Assembly (NCBI GenBank): GCA_019119815.1
Contig: DWWH01000070.1
Coordinates: 30,837-94,836 of the forward strand
Origin: Candidatus Eisenbergiella intestinipullorum
Lineage (GTDB): Bacteria; Bacillota; Clostridia; Lachnospirales; Lachnospiraceae
Direction of reading: 5' to 3'
Length of the DNA stretch: 64,000 nt
Shown here: positions 8,335 to 17,060 of the stretch, one piece after another
Numbering within the stretch: the first letter of the stretch is position 1
Layout of the letters: every line of letters begins with the position of its first letter
Translations under genes and position numbers: made by a program
The notes under the pieces: generated by a model
What the model was told of the DNA's origin: nothing
The model's input: the letters and a program-made list of their open reading frames with translations, nothing else
Databases searched by the model: none

Positions 8335-9045
8335 ATGAGCTTCAGGGAAGATGTATTTGCAAAGATCGTTACCTATATCACGGTGGCTGTGCTTCTGGGG
8401 GCAATGCTGGTGGAAGCGTTTGTCATCTACACGGAACGCCGGGAGCAGGAGAAGCTGGAGGCAGAGGCGGTATCCGCGCAGGAGACCATCAATGAACTGA
8501 GCGCTCAGACCCACAGCCTGACGCAGCAGGTGGAACAGCTGCAGGAATTCAGGGATAACTGGGAGGATTTTGTCATCCTTACGGACAGTGAGCTCTGCCA
8601 GCGGATGAGAGAGGATCTGTACGCCAGGCCTGAGGTGATCCCTCAGGAGGCAAAAGAGGCATCGGCGCTGGCGGAGAAAGCGGACGGACTGGAAGCGGAC
8701 GCGGCAGCCGCGCAGGAGGCGGAGAAAGACGCACAGGAGGAAGAGGCGGAAGGCTCTTCCGGGCAGATTACGGTGGATTTCGCCTTCCCCTCTCCGGACA
8801 ATAAGGAATGGCTCCTTCCTCTGAATCTGGGAAATGAACCCAGCGTGGAATACCTGTTCTATGCCAGGGCAGAGGATGCGGAGCGGGAGAGATATATCGA
8901 CATCCTGTTTGAGGTCCCGGTGGAACGGCCGGGCGGAGAGCCGGTGCTTGACGAGGACGGACAGATCATCTGGGAATGTCTCGCTTATGATGCGGGGCTG
9001 GGCTGGACGCTGTATACGCCGCCCGGGGAGGAAACGGAAGAATGA
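8335..9045 (+). CDS. Membrane-anchored coiled-coil protein, unknown function
   Basis: 236 residues, not recognised. One N-terminal membrane helix (about residues 10-30) is followed by a charged coiled coil (about 32-75, rich in E, Q and L). An alanine/glutamate-rich linker (about 100-140) leads to a folded C-terminal part with aromatic strands such as EYLFYARAEDAERERY and CLAYDAGLGWTLY. The topology suggests a short cytoplasmic N-terminus and an extracytoplasmic bulk, resembling FtsL/DivIC-like organisation without detectable identity. The stop overlaps the ATG of the TPR gene by four bases. Confidence 0.7.
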   Translation: MSFREDVFAKIVTYITVAVLLGAMLVEAFVIYTERREQEKLEAEAVSAQETINELSAQTHSLTQQVEQLQEFRDNWEDFVILTDSELCQRMREDLYARPEVIPQEAKEASALAEKADGLEADAAAAQEAEKDAQEEEAEGSSGQITVDFAFPSPDNKEWLLPLNLGNEPSVEYLFYARAEDAERERYIDILFEVPVERPGGEPVLDEDGQIIWECLAYDAGLGWTLYTPPGEETEE

Positions 9046-9872
9046 GATCCATGGAAGAGATTTATGAAGAGCTGGACCGGCTGATCGGCCGCAGCCGGTG
9101 GGAGGAGATCGAGCCCTTCCTGCGGGCGCGGATGGAGGAAGCGAAGGAAGAAGAGCAGAACGGCATTTATGTGGCGGCCGGCAATGAACTGCTTTCCTTT
9201 TACAGACAGAGCGGACAGTATGAAAAGGCGTTTGCAGTATCGGAGGACCTCCTGCTTTTGCTGGAGGAGCTGAATCTGGAGGACACGGAGCATTTCGCGC
9301 TGATCCTGATGAGTACCGGGGCGGCCTGTGAGGGGGCGGAACGGCCCCAGGAGGCGGAAAGCTATTATGCCCGCGCGGTCCGTATCCTGGAAGGAAAGGG
9401 AAAGTCGGAGCTGCTTCTTGCAGAGGCGCTGACCAGACAGGGCATTCTGCTTGTGGCCAGGAGCCGGGAGGCCGCAGAGAAAGAAAAGCTTCGGCAGAAG
9501 GCGAAGAGGCTCCTGCTGCAGGCGGAGGCTCTGTTCGAGGAATGCAGGAAGAGACGGAAGGCTTCCGGCGGCAATTCGGAAGGGGATAGCTGCACCCGGC
9601 AGGAGGAAGACGGCCAGGAGGAGGTCTATTACCTGACGGCTCTTTCCGGACTCGGCGAAATCTGCTGGTGCGAGAAGGATTATGAAGGGGCTCTGGCTTT
9701 TTATGAGAAGGCCGGACAGAACAGCCGCTCCTTTTCCGGGGAGTCGGAAGGCACGCGGCTGTTCTGGAATAATTGCGCTGCGGTCTGTGCCGTTCTGAAG
9801 GATCCGGAAAAGGAAGCGTATTACCGGACGCTTGCCGGAGAACATGCGCAGGACGCCGGCCGGAGGAAATGA
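9042..9872 (+). CDS. Tetratricopeptide-repeat protein
   Basis: 276 residues made almost wholly of helical pairs. TPR-like units are visible at about residues 45-80 (AAGNELLSFYRQSGQYEKAF), 90-125 (STGAACEGAERPQEAESYYARAV) and 205-235 (GLGEICWCEKDYEGALAFYEKA). A low-complexity insert containing serine, glycine and glutamate lies near 175-195. No catalytic domain is present, so it is presumably a scaffold. It is coupled by an ATGA overlap to the upstream coiled-coil membrane protein, which suggests the two act together. Confidence 0.8.
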   Translation: MRSMEEIYEELDRLIGRSRWEEIEPFLRARMEEAKEEEQNGIYVAAGNELLSFYRQSGQYEKAFAVSEDLLLLLEELNLEDTEHFALILMSTGAACEGAERPQEAESYYARAVRILEGKGKSELLLAEALTRQGILLVARSREAAEKEKLRQKAKRLLLQAEALFEECRKRRKASGGNSEGDSCTRQEEDGQEEVYYLTALSGLGEICWCEKDYEGALAFYEKAGQNSRSFSGESEGTRLFWNNCAAVCAVLKDPEKEAYYRTLAGEHAQDAGRRK

Positions 9873-9875
9873 TTC

Positions 9876-10274
9876 TTGAAACATATGTTCGATGGTGTTA
9901 TAATAAAAAAAGCGGATCTGCTCCTGCTGGCCGCCGCCCTGGGTGCGGCGGTCCTTTTTGCCCTGTATCTGCTGCTGTCGGGCGAAAGGGGAAGCAGCGT
10001 GCAGGTGGTCTGTGACGGAAGGCTTCTGGGGGAGTATTCCCTTCAGGAGGACCGGGAGATCCCGCTTTCCCTGGAAGAGGGGAGGAATCTGCTCCTCATC
10101 CGGGACGGGAAGGTATGGATGGAGGAAGCAGAATGCCCCGACCGGCTCTGCGTCCGGCAGGGAGCGGTCAGCCGTGCGGGAGAGAGTATTATCTGTCTGC
10201 CTCATAAGCTGACGGTGAGCGTGACCGGAAGGAACGGTGCGGATCAGGAAGCGGTGGATGCAGTGGCGGGATAA
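9876..10274 (+). CDS. NusG domain II-containing membrane-anchored protein
   Basis: About 132 residues with an N-terminal membrane helix (residues 11-34) and a small beta domain containing ECPDRLCVRQG and ICLPHKLTV. Those are hallmarks of the NusG-domain-II family often found beside Gx-type transporters. The start is taken as TTG at 9876, nine bases after GGAGG; an ATG at 9885 is the alternative. The two cysteines and the CLPH motif suggest a redox or metal feature, but the function is unknown. The Gx transporter gene follows 18 bases downstream. Confidence 0.78.
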   Translation: MKHMFDGVIIKKADLLLLAAALGAAVLFALYLLLSGERGSSVQVVCDGRLLGEYSLQEDREIPLSLEEGRNLLLIRDGKVWMEEAECPDRLCVRQGAVSRAGESIICLPHKLTVSVTGRNGADQEAVDAVAG

Positions 10275-10292
10275 GAGCGGAAGGAGGAAGTC

Positions 10293-10922
10293 ATGGGCGG
10301 AAAAAATGCAGCGCGGACGGCGGTGCTGGGCCTGCTTCTGGCCTTTGCGCTGATCCTGGGATATGTGGAGACGCTGATCCCGCTTCCCTTCGGCGTGCCC
10401 GGAATGAAGCTGGGACTTCCCAATCTGGCTGTCCTTCTTGCGCTGTACCTGCTCGGGGCGAAGGAGGCTCTGCTTCTCAACACGGCCAGGGTGTGCCTGT
10501 CCGCCTTCCTGTTCGGGAGTCTTTCCTCCCTGCTTTACAGCCTCGCAGGAGCGATCTTCAGCTTTCTCATCATGGCGCTTTTGAAAAAAAGCTCCTGCTT
10601 TTCCGTGTGCGGAGTCAGCTGTGCCGGAGGGATCGCCCATAATGCGGCGCAGCTCTTTGTCGCCGTGCTGGTCACGGAAACGGTCCGAATCCTTTATTAT
10701 ATCCCGCCTCTTGCGGCCTGCGGCTGCCTTACGGGCTTTGTCATGGGGCTTGTCTGCCGGGGCGTACTGTCCTGTCTGCCGGGCCGGACAGCACGGCGGA
10801 GACCGGGGCGGGAAGGTAGCGCTCCGAATGCGGACGGCGCGGACGGGAAAGGGAAACGGAAAGCGCTTACGAAAGCAGCATCCGGGAGCGGAAAAACAGG
10901 GAATACGGATAAACGGAGGTAA
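10293..10922 (+). CDS. Gx transporter family membrane protein (HepI-like)
   Basis: 209 residues with about five membrane helices, beginning with RTAVLGLLLAFALILGYVE and PGMKLGLPNLAVLLALYLLG. This matches the Gx transporter / heptaprenyl-diphosphate-synthase component I family, a relative of ECF-type substrate-binding subunits. A basic, gene-specific cytoplasmic tail of about 45 residues (rich in R, K and G) follows the last helix. It pairs with the NusG-domain-II gene. The end of the gene contains the ruvA ribosome site, so ruvA is likely coupled. The substrate is unknown. Confidence 0.82.
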   Translation: MGGKNAARTAVLGLLLAFALILGYVETLIPLPFGVPGMKLGLPNLAVLLALYLLGAKEALLLNTARVCLSAFLFGSLSSLLYSLAGAIFSFLIMALLKKSSCFSVCGVSCAGGIAHNAAQLFVAVLVTETVRILYYIPPLAACGCLTGFVMGLVCRGVLSCLPGRTARRRPGREGSAPNADGADGKGKRKALTKAASGSGKTGNTDKRR

Positions 10923-10926
10923 GAGC

Positions 10927-11532
10927 ATGTTTGCATATCTGGTGGGAAAAGTGGCCGGGGTGACAGAGGATAACCTGGTACTGGAGGTGGGGCAGATCGG
11001 GTTTAACGTGAAGGTCCCGGCAAGCCTGCCGCCCCTTCTGCCCTCCATCGGGGAGGAAGTGAAGATCTATACTTATACCTGCGTGCGGGAGGACGCTTTC
11101 CTTTTGTACGGTTTTCTCAGCCGGGACGAGCTGGAGATGTTCCGCCTGTTGATCACGGTGAGCGGCATCGGTCCCAAGGGGGGACTTGCCATTCTTTCCG
11201 TGATGAGTGCGGACGATGTGCGCCTGGCCGTGCTCACGCAGGATGCGAAGGCGATCTCCAGAGCGCCCGGCGTCGGCCCCAAGACCGCACAGCGCCTGAT
11301 CCTGGAGCTGAAGGACCGGGTGTCTATGGAAGATACCCTCCTGTCCGGACAGAGCGAAGCATATGCCGTACAGACGGCCGGGCTGAGCGATGCGAAGAAG
11401 GAAGCGGCCGAGGCACTGGCGGCGCTGGGGTATTCCGCCGCTGAGGCCGCACAGGCCGTGCGGAAGGTGGAGCATGCGGATGAAATGGATGTGGAAGAGC
11501 TTCTGAAGGCGGCTTTGAAGCATCTGTTCTGA
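10927..11532 (+). CDS. ruvA: Holliday junction branch migration protein RuvA
   Basis: 201 residues, typical for RuvA, which tetramerises on four-way junctions and loads RuvB. Seen: N-terminal OB-fold MFAYLVGKVAGV, YTYTCVREDAFLLYGF, helix-hairpin-helix segments ITVSGIGPKGGLAIL and RAPGVGPKTAQRLILEL, and a C-terminal helical domain ending in LLKAALKHLF that contacts RuvB. The ATG at 10927 follows GGAGGTAAGAGC; a longer in-frame extension starts inside the Gx transporter gene and is rejected. No ruvC is present, as is usual in Firmicutes. Confidence 0.96.
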   Translation: MFAYLVGKVAGVTEDNLVLEVGQIGFNVKVPASLPPLLPSIGEEVKIYTYTCVREDAFLLYGFLSRDELEMFRLLITVSGIGPKGGLAILSVMSADDVRLAVLTQDAKAISRAPGVGPKTAQRLILELKDRVSMEDTLLSGQSEAYAVQTAGLSDAKKEAAEALAALGYSAAEAAQAVRKVEHADEMDVEELLKAALKHLF

Positions 11533-11637
11533 CCGGCGCAGCGGTAGGAGGCCGCGGATGCGGCCCGCCGTGCGGATGCCGGATCTGTGATCCGGTGCAC
11601 GTTTCCCGGCGCAGAAATACTTCGGAATGGAGGAAAC

Positions 11638-12645
11638 ATGGCAAGAGTCATTGAGACGAGCGTAACGGAAGAGGACATCAGAATAGAGAGCACGCTGCGG
11701 CCGCAGATGCTGGATGACTATATCGGGCAGAAGAAGGCGAAGGAAAATCTCAGAGTATATATCGAGGCGGCGAAACGGCGTGGAGATGCGCTGGATCACG
11801 TGCTTTTGTACGGGCCGCCCGGACTGGGGAAGACCACTCTGGCAGGCATCATCGCGAATGAGATGGGCGTTCACATGCGTGTGACGAGCGGCCCGGCCAT
11901 CGAGAAGCCGGGGGAGATGGCGGCCATCCTCAACAGCCTGCAGGAAGGGGATCTTCTGTTCGTGGATGAGATCCACCGGCTGAACCGGCAGGTGGAGGAG
12001 GTGCTTTATCCGGCCATGGAAGACTATGCCATCGACATCATGATCGGGAAGGGCTCATCCGCCCGTTCCATCCGGCTGGAGCTTCCTCATTTCACGCTGG
12101 TGGGAGCGACTACGAGGGCAGGGCTTCTGACCGCGCCGCTGAGGGACCGGTTCGGCGTGATCCACAGGCTGGAATTTTATACGGTAGAGGAGCTGACCCG
12201 CATCATCGTCCATTCTGCCGCTGTACTGGGCGTGCAGATCGATGTGGGCGGGGCCGGGGAGCTGGCGAGAAGGAGCCGGGGAACGCCCCGGATCGCCAAC
12301 CGGCTGCTGAAGCGGGTGCGGGATTTCGCTCAGGTCCGTTTTGACGGAGCGATCACCCTGGAGGTGGCACAGAAGGCCCTGGATCTTCTGGACGTGGACC
12401 GGATGGGCCTGGACCGGGTGGACCGGAATATGCTGGATACCATGATCTACAAGTTTAACGGAGGGCCGGTTGGGCTGGATACGCTGGCGGCGGCCATCGG
12501 GGAAGATGCGGGGACCATCGAGGACGTGTATGAGCCCTATCTGCTCCAGAACGGCTTCATCAACCGCACTCCCAGAGGGCGTGTGGTAACAGAAGCCGCC
12601 TACCGCCATTTGGGACTTGAATTCCCGCAGTCTTCTGGTGTATAA
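11638..12645 (+). CDS. ruvB: Holliday junction DNA helicase RuvB
   Basis: 335 residues, a hexameric AAA+ motor for branch migration with RuvA. Seen: Walker [12 protein letters not shown] (about residues 60-70), Walker [12 protein letters not shown], sensor GATTRAGLL, arginine region PLRDRFGV, and the C-terminal winged helix ending in [26 protein letters not shown] precedes the ATG at 11638. The 105-base gap after ruvA holds no gene. Confidence 0.97.
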   Translation: MARVIETSVTEEDIRIESTLRPQMLDDYIGQKKAKENLRVYIEAAKRRGDALDHVLLYGPPGLGKTTLAGIIANEMGVHMRVTSGPAIEKPGEMAAILNSLQEGDLLFVDEIHRLNRQVEEVLYPAMEDYAIDIMIGKGSSARSIRLELPHFTLVGATTRAGLLTAPLRDRFGVIHRLEFYTVEELTRIIVHSAAVLGVQIDVGGAGELARRSRGTPRIANRLLKRVRDFAQVRFDGAITLEVAQKALDLLDVDRMGLDRVDRNMLDTMIYKFNGGPVGLDTLAAAIGEDAGTIEDVYEPYLLQNGFINRTPRGRVVTEAAYRHLGLEFPQSSGV

Positions 12646-12646
12646 T
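12617..12646 (+). promoter_or_regulatory. Possible promoter for zapA inside the end of ruvB
   Basis: TTGAAT (12617-12622), an 18-base spacer and a perfect TATAAT (12641-12646), about 48 bases before zapA. Confidence 0.5.
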
Positions 12647-12693
12647 AATTTCCGTATAACAGGGCGCCGGGAAACGGAACGAAGGAGAGCAGC

Positions 12694-13125
12694 ATGGCTG
12701 TTAAGACAGATACGGAAGTGATCATCGGGGGGAAGGTTTTCACGCTGAGCGGATACGAGAGCGAGGAATATCTGCAGCGGGTGGCCTCCTATCTCAATAA
12801 CAAGCTGGCGGAATACAACAGGCTGGAGGGCTTTACGCGGCAGCCGCCCGCCCGGCAGAATATCCTGATGCAGCTCAACATTGCGGATGATTATTTCAAG
12901 GCGAGAAAACAGGTGGCCCTTCAGGAGGAGGAGCTTCAGACGAAGGAGAAGGAGCTTTATGACCTGAAGCATGAGCTCATCGCCACCCAGATGAAGCTGG
13001 AGAATGCGGAAAAGTCTCTGAAGAGCGCCCAGAAGGAGTTGAACGACAGTTCCAGAAAGATCGTCCGCTTGGAGACAGAGCTGGCGGACAGGAAGGAACA
13101 CGGCGACAGGAACAAAAAGGAATAG
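12694..13125 (+). CDS. zapA: Cell division protein ZapA
   Basis: 143 residues. ZapA bundles FtsZ filaments at midcell. The N-terminal globular part (VIIGGKVFTLSGYESEEYLQRVASYLNNKL) fits the family, followed by MQLNIADDYFKARKQ and a long coiled coil (about residues 70-140, heptads of L, E and K). It is longer than minimal ZapA (about 85-100 residues) because the coiled coil is extended, as in many clostridial versions. An intrinsic terminator follows. Confidence 0.9.
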   Translation: MAVKTDTEVIIGGKVFTLSGYESEEYLQRVASYLNNKLAEYNRLEGFTRQPPARQNILMQLNIADDYFKARKQVALQEEELQTKEKELYDLKHELIATQMKLENAEKSLKSAQKELNDSSRKIVRLETELADRKEHGDRNKKE

Positions 13126-13137
13126 CAGATCAGGACG

Positions 13138-13165
13138 GGCTGTCTTTTCAGGGACAGCCTTTTTC
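13138..13165 (+). terminator. Intrinsic terminator after zapA
   Basis: GGCTGTC (13138-13144) pairs with GACAGCC (13153-13159) and is followed by a T-rich tract. Confidence 0.8.
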
Positions 13166-13242
13166 TTTCAGAAAATCCTGTCGGCCAGGAATCCTGCACC
13201 GGAAAAGCAGCCGGATGCAGCACATGCGGAAAGGAATACAGG

Positions 13243-15540
13243 ATGAAGAAACCGGAATTGCTCGCGCCCGCCGGAGATTACGGCTGCTTTCAGGCAGCGC
13301 TGAAGGCGGGAGCGGATGCGGTATATATGGGAGGGCAGGAGTACGGCGCCAGGGCGTATGCCGGAAATTTCAGCCGGGAGGAAGTGCTTTCGGCGCTGGA
13401 CGAGGCCCATTTTTTCGGAAAAAAGATCTATCTGACAGTCAATACCCTTATGAAGCAGGAGGAGCTGGACCGGCTTGCGGATTTCATCGCGCCGTTTTAT
13501 GAGGCAGGACTGGACGGGGTGATCGTGCAGGATGTGGGAGCGCTGCGCGTCCTGGGGGAGAACTTCCCGTCCCTTCCCCTTCATGCGAGCACCCAGATGA
13601 CGGTCACCGACGCGGCGGGAGCTCTGGCCTTAAAGCGGCTCGGCATCGTCCGGGTGGTGCCGGCAAGGGAACTTTCCCTGGAGGAAGCGGCGCTCCTGAA
13701 AAAGAAGAGCGGCCTGGAGGTGGAGGTATTCATCCACGGTGCCATGTGTTACTGCTATTCGGGACAGTGCCTGTTCAGCAGCATGCTGGGCGGCAGGAGC
13801 GGAAACCGGGGAAGGTGCGCCCAGCCCTGCCGTCAGCCTTACCGCATCCGGTCGCAGAAGACCGGGAAGTCCTGCTATCCGCTGAGCCTGAAGGATCTGT
13901 GTACCATCGACCTGATTCCGGAACTGATGGACGCCGGGATCGATTCCTTCAAGATCGAAGGCCGGATGAAGCGGGCGGAATATGTGGCCGGGGTGACGGA
14001 TGTGTACCGGCGCAGGATCGATGAATACCTGGAATGGCCGGAGAAGAAGCGGCCGGTGCCGCAGAAGGACCGGGAGCTGCTTTCTTCTCTGTATGTGCGC
14101 AGCGCTTTGGGAAGCGGGTACCTCAAACGGCATAACGGCCGGGATATGATCACCCTGGATCAGCCGGGATATGCGGGCTGTGAGGAGAAGCTGCTGGAGG
14201 ACATCCGCAGCAGGATCCTGGAGCGGGAGCTGTCTCTTCCGGTTTCACTGACGGCGGATCTGGAAGCAGGGAAGCCCCTGCGTCTGACGGCACAGGCGGG
14301 AGAGCACGCAGTCTGCCTGGAAGGCGAGACGGTGCAGCAGGCACAGAAGCGCCCGCTGGGAGAAGAAGAGGTGAGACGCCAGCTTTCCAAAACCGGCGGA
14401 AGCGGCTTTTCGGCAGAGAGCATTGCCGTTCACATGGCGGGGGAGGTATTTCTTCCGGTGAAGTCCATCAATGAACTGAGACGAAGCGTGCTGGAAAGGC
14501 TGCGCGCAGAGCAGGTCGGGGCGGGCCGCAGCCTGGCCGGAGAGACCGCGTCCGAAAGGATCTCCCCTCAGCCGCAGCCTCTCTTCCCGACGCGGCCGGA
14601 CGCATCCGCCCGTCCGCAGCTTTCGGCTTCGGCAGCCACTCTGCCCCAGCTGAAGGCCTGTCTGAAAAGCGGGACGGCCCGGATCTATCTGACCGGCTGT
14701 CTGACCGGCGCTTCGGCCTTCCCGGAAGCCGGACGGCTGATCTCAGAAGCGGAGCGGGCGGGCTTTTCGGGGGAGATCTTTCTGGCTCTCCCGGCGATCC
14801 TCCGGGAGGAGAGCAGGGAGCAGATGACACAGATCAAACGGATTCTTGACAGCGGACTCTTCGACGGCGCGCTGGCCGCATCTCCTTCCGGTCTGATGTG
14901 GCTGAAGGAAAACGGCTGGCGGGGGAAAGTAGCCCTGGATCACCGGATCTATATCTGGAACCGGCAGACCTGGGAGTACTGGAGGGATGAGATGGATACC
15001 TACTGTGCCCCTCTGGAGCTCAACAGCAGGCAGGTGTATGCCCTGCCCGCGCCGGGGGAAGGGAGCCGGGGACGAAAGGAGATTCTGGTATACGGCAGGA
15101 TCCCCATGATGGTAACGGCAAACTGCATCCGGAAAACGGCAGGAGAATGTCCGAAGGATGCGCCTTTGGGAAAAAGGGAAGGAAAAGGCGGACAGGGGGC
15201 GCGGCCGTCTGGCACAGGACCGTCCGGCACAGGACCGTCCGGCACAGGACCGGCAGGCGGAGAGCTGTTTCTGATCGACCGCTATCAGGCCGCGTTCCCG
15301 GTAGTCACAGACTGCCGCTTCTGCTATAATGTCATCTACAATTCCGTTCCGCTTTCGCTTCACGGCTTCCTGGGGGAAATGAAGGAGAGAGGGACTGCCT
15401 TTCTCCGGCTGGATTTCCTGGAGGAGAGTGAAGAGGAGACGGAAGCGCTGCTTAAGCTGTTTGAGGCGGGGCTTCGGGGAAAACAGGTACAGCCGGTTTA
15501 TGCGTTCACCACGGGACATTTCAGGAAAGGAGCACAGTAA
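13243..15540 (+). CDS. U32 family peptidase-like protein (RlhA/DUF3656 type)
   Basis: 765 residues. The N-terminal U32 barrel begins PELLAPAGDYGCFQAALKAG and contains HGAMCYCYSGQCLFSS and GNRGRCAQPCRQPYR (about residues 165-205), a cysteine set typical of the family. Members such as RlhA modify 23S rRNA by hydroxylation, so a peptidase role should not be assumed. A DUF3656-like middle region and a second barrel-like region follow. Near residue 655 there is a species-specific GTGPSGTGPSGTGPAG linker encoded by three 15-base repeats. The gene may be cotranscribed with the FtsW gene six bases downstream. Confidence 0.88.
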   Translation: MKKPELLAPAGDYGCFQAALKAGADAVYMGGQEYGARAYAGNFSREEVLSALDEAHFFGKKIYLTVNTLMKQEELDRLADFIAPFYEAGLDGVIVQDVGALRVLGENFPSLPLHASTQMTVTDAAGALALKRLGIVRVVPARELSLEEAALLKKKSGLEVEVFIHGAMCYCYSGQCLFSSMLGGRSGNRGRCAQPCRQPYRIRSQKTGKSCYPLSLKDLCTIDLIPELMDAGIDSFKIEGRMKRAEYVAGVTDVYRRRIDEYLEWPEKKRPVPQKDRELLSSLYVRSALGSGYLKRHNGRDMITLDQPGYAGCEEKLLEDIRSRILERELSLPVSLTADLEAGKPLRLTAQAGEHAVCLEGETVQQAQKRPLGEEEVRRQLSKTGGSGFSAESIAVHMAGEVFLPVKSINELRRSVLERLRAEQVGAGRSLAGETASERISPQPQPLFPTRPDASARPQLSASAATLPQLKACLKSGTARIYLTGCLTGASAFPEAGRLISEAERAGFSGEIFLALPAILREESREQMTQIKRILDSGLFDGALAASPSGLMWLKENGWRGKVALDHRIYIWNRQTWEYWRDEMDTYCAPLELNSRQVYALPAPGEGSRGRKEILVYGRIPMMVTANCIRKTAGECPKDAPLGKREGKGGQGARPSGTGPSGTGPSGTGPAGGELFLIDRYQAAFPVVTDCRFCYNVIYNSVPLSLHGFLGEMKERGTAFLRLDFLEESEEETEALLKLFEAGLRGKQVQPVYAFTTGHFRKGAQ
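15205..15249 (+). repeat. Three tandem 15-bp repeats within the U32 gene
   Basis: The unit CCGTCCGGCACAGGA occurs at 15205, 15220 and 15235 with one mismatch in the first copy. It encodes PSGTG units and keeps the frame, so copy number could vary harmlessly. Confidence 0.85.
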
Positions 15541-15545
15541 AGGGC

Positions 15546-17060
15546 ATGGGGCAGTTCATTGCGGTTTATTCCAGATATGTGACGGCGCTTTTGGCAGTCC
15601 TGTACGCGGTCCTGTCCGTGGTGCGCCTCTTTTTCCCTGACAGAAAGGGGCGTCCCATAGATACGGCGCAGACTGTCTGCACCTTCCTGTGGCAGTTTGC
15701 CGCCTTCCTGGCGCTCTGCCTGGAAACGGGAGAGCTGGAAATGCTGATTTTCTATGCGCTTTCCCAGCTTGTCCTCTTTACCTCCATGACTCTGTTTCTC
15801 ATGATCTATCCGGGCCTGAACCGGGCAGTCTTCAATCACATGTGCTTCCTTCTGGGAACGGGCTTTCTGATCCTCGGCAGGCTGAACCTGCATCAGGCGA
15901 TCCGGCAGCTCATCATCGCTGCGGTCTCTCTGATCCTTTGCATGGCGGTCCCTCAGGTGATCAGAACCTGTACGGATCTGCTCAAGAGGCTGACTCTTCT
16001 GTATGCCGGGGCCGGGCTCCTGGCGCTTCTGGCAGTGCTGGCGCTGGGACAGGTGACGCATGGATCCCGTCTCACCTATACGGTGGCGGGGATTACCTTT
16101 CAGCCCTCGGAATTCGTGAAGATCCTGTTCGTTTTTTTTCTTGCGGCCTTTTTGGGAGAGGATGCTTCCCTGAAAAGGCTGGCGGCGGCCGCTGCGGTGT
16201 CGGCCGGCCATGTGCTGATTCTGGTGCTGTCGAAGGATCTGGGGAGCGCTCTGATCTTTTTTCTGGCCTTCGTCCTGCTGGTGTTTTTTGCTACGGGAAA
16301 ATACCGCTATCTGGTGCTGGGGGCGGCCGGAGGCTGTGCGGCGGCCTGTGTGGCCTACCGCCTGTTTTCTCATGTACAGGTCCGGGTGCAGGCCTGGCGC
16401 GATCCCTGGAGCGTGATCGACAGTCAGGGCTACCAGATCACCCAGTCTCTCTTCGCCCTCTCCCGGGGCGGCTGGTTCGGTCTGGGGATCGGACGGGGGA
16501 CGCCGGACGACATTCCTTATGTGGAGACGGATTTCATCTTTGCAGCGGTGACGGAGGAGCTGGGGCTTCTGTTTGCGGTAAGCCTGCTGGCGGTCTGTGT
16601 CTGCTGTTTTCTGCAGTTTTTGCGGATCGCTCTGGCGCAGAGAGACCGGTTCTGCCGGCTGTTGGCGTCCGGCTTTGGCGTGATGTATATTTTTCAGGTC
16701 TTTCTCACCGTAGGCGGCGGAACCCGGTTCATCCCTCTGACCGGTGTGACCCTTCCGCTGGTCAGCTATGGAGGCAGCAGCGTGATGACCACCCTTCTTC
16801 TGTTTTCTGTGATGCAGGGGATCGGCCTGAAGCGCAGAAAGCTCCGTCCGGCGGAAAGAGAAGAAGAGGAAGAAGAGGACGGCTGGCGGGAAGAGGACCG
16901 GCAGGAGGATGGCCCGGAAGAGGACGGCTGGCGGGATGAGGATCCGGAAGAGGAAGCCTGGCAGGATGAGGATCCGGAAGACGGCGGCTGGCAGGACGAG
17001 GAGCCCGGGGGAGACTGGCAGGAAGCCTGGAACGGAAAGGATGGAAGAAGCCGGAAATGA
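15546..17060 (+). CDS. FtsW/RodA/SpoVE-family peptidoglycan polymerase
   Basis: 504-residue polytopic SEDS protein with about ten membrane helices, a lipid-II glycosyltransferase. Seen: FQPSEFVKILFVFFLAA, the SKDLGSALIFF loop, ITQSLFALSRGGWFGLGIGRG, and the C-terminal PLVSYGGSSVMTTLLL hallmark. After the last helix (about residue 430) comes an odd cytoplasmic tail of about 70 residues dominated by D, E, W and G, with loose repeats of the type EDGWRDEDPEEEAWQDEDPE. The TGA overlaps the start of the next PBP gene, whose cytoplasmic N-terminus is strongly basic. The pair probably forms a SEDS-bPBP complex for elongation or sporulation. Confidence 0.9.
   Translation: MGQFIAVYSRYVTALLAVLYAVLSVVRLFFPDRKGRPIDTAQTVCTFLWQFAAFLALCLETGELEMLIFYALSQLVLFTSMTLFLMIYPGLNRAVFNHMCFLLGTGFLILGRLNLHQAIRQLIIAAVSLILCMAVPQVIRTCTDLLKRLTLLYAGAGLLALLAVLALGQVTHGSRLTYTVAGITFQPSEFVKILFVFFLAAFLGEDASLKRLAAAAAVSAGHVLILVLSKDLGSALIFFLAFVLLVFFATGKYRYLVLGAAGGCAAACVAYRLFSHVQVRVQAWRDPWSVIDSQGYQITQSLFALSRGGWFGLGIGRGTPDDIPYVETDFIFAAVTEELGLLFAVSLLAVCVCCFLQFLRIALAQRDRFCRLLASGFGVMYIFQVFLTVGGGTRFIPLTGVTLPLVSYGGSSVMTTLLLFSVMQGIGLKRRKLRPAEREEEEEEDGWREEDRQEDGPEEDGWRDEDPEEEAWQDEDPEDGGWQDEEPGGDWQEAWNGKDGRSRK

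Noticed and set aside
15205..15249. Three regular repeats considered as a CRISPR-like array
   Set aside because: Units are contiguous 15-base coding repeats without spacers inside the U32 gene.
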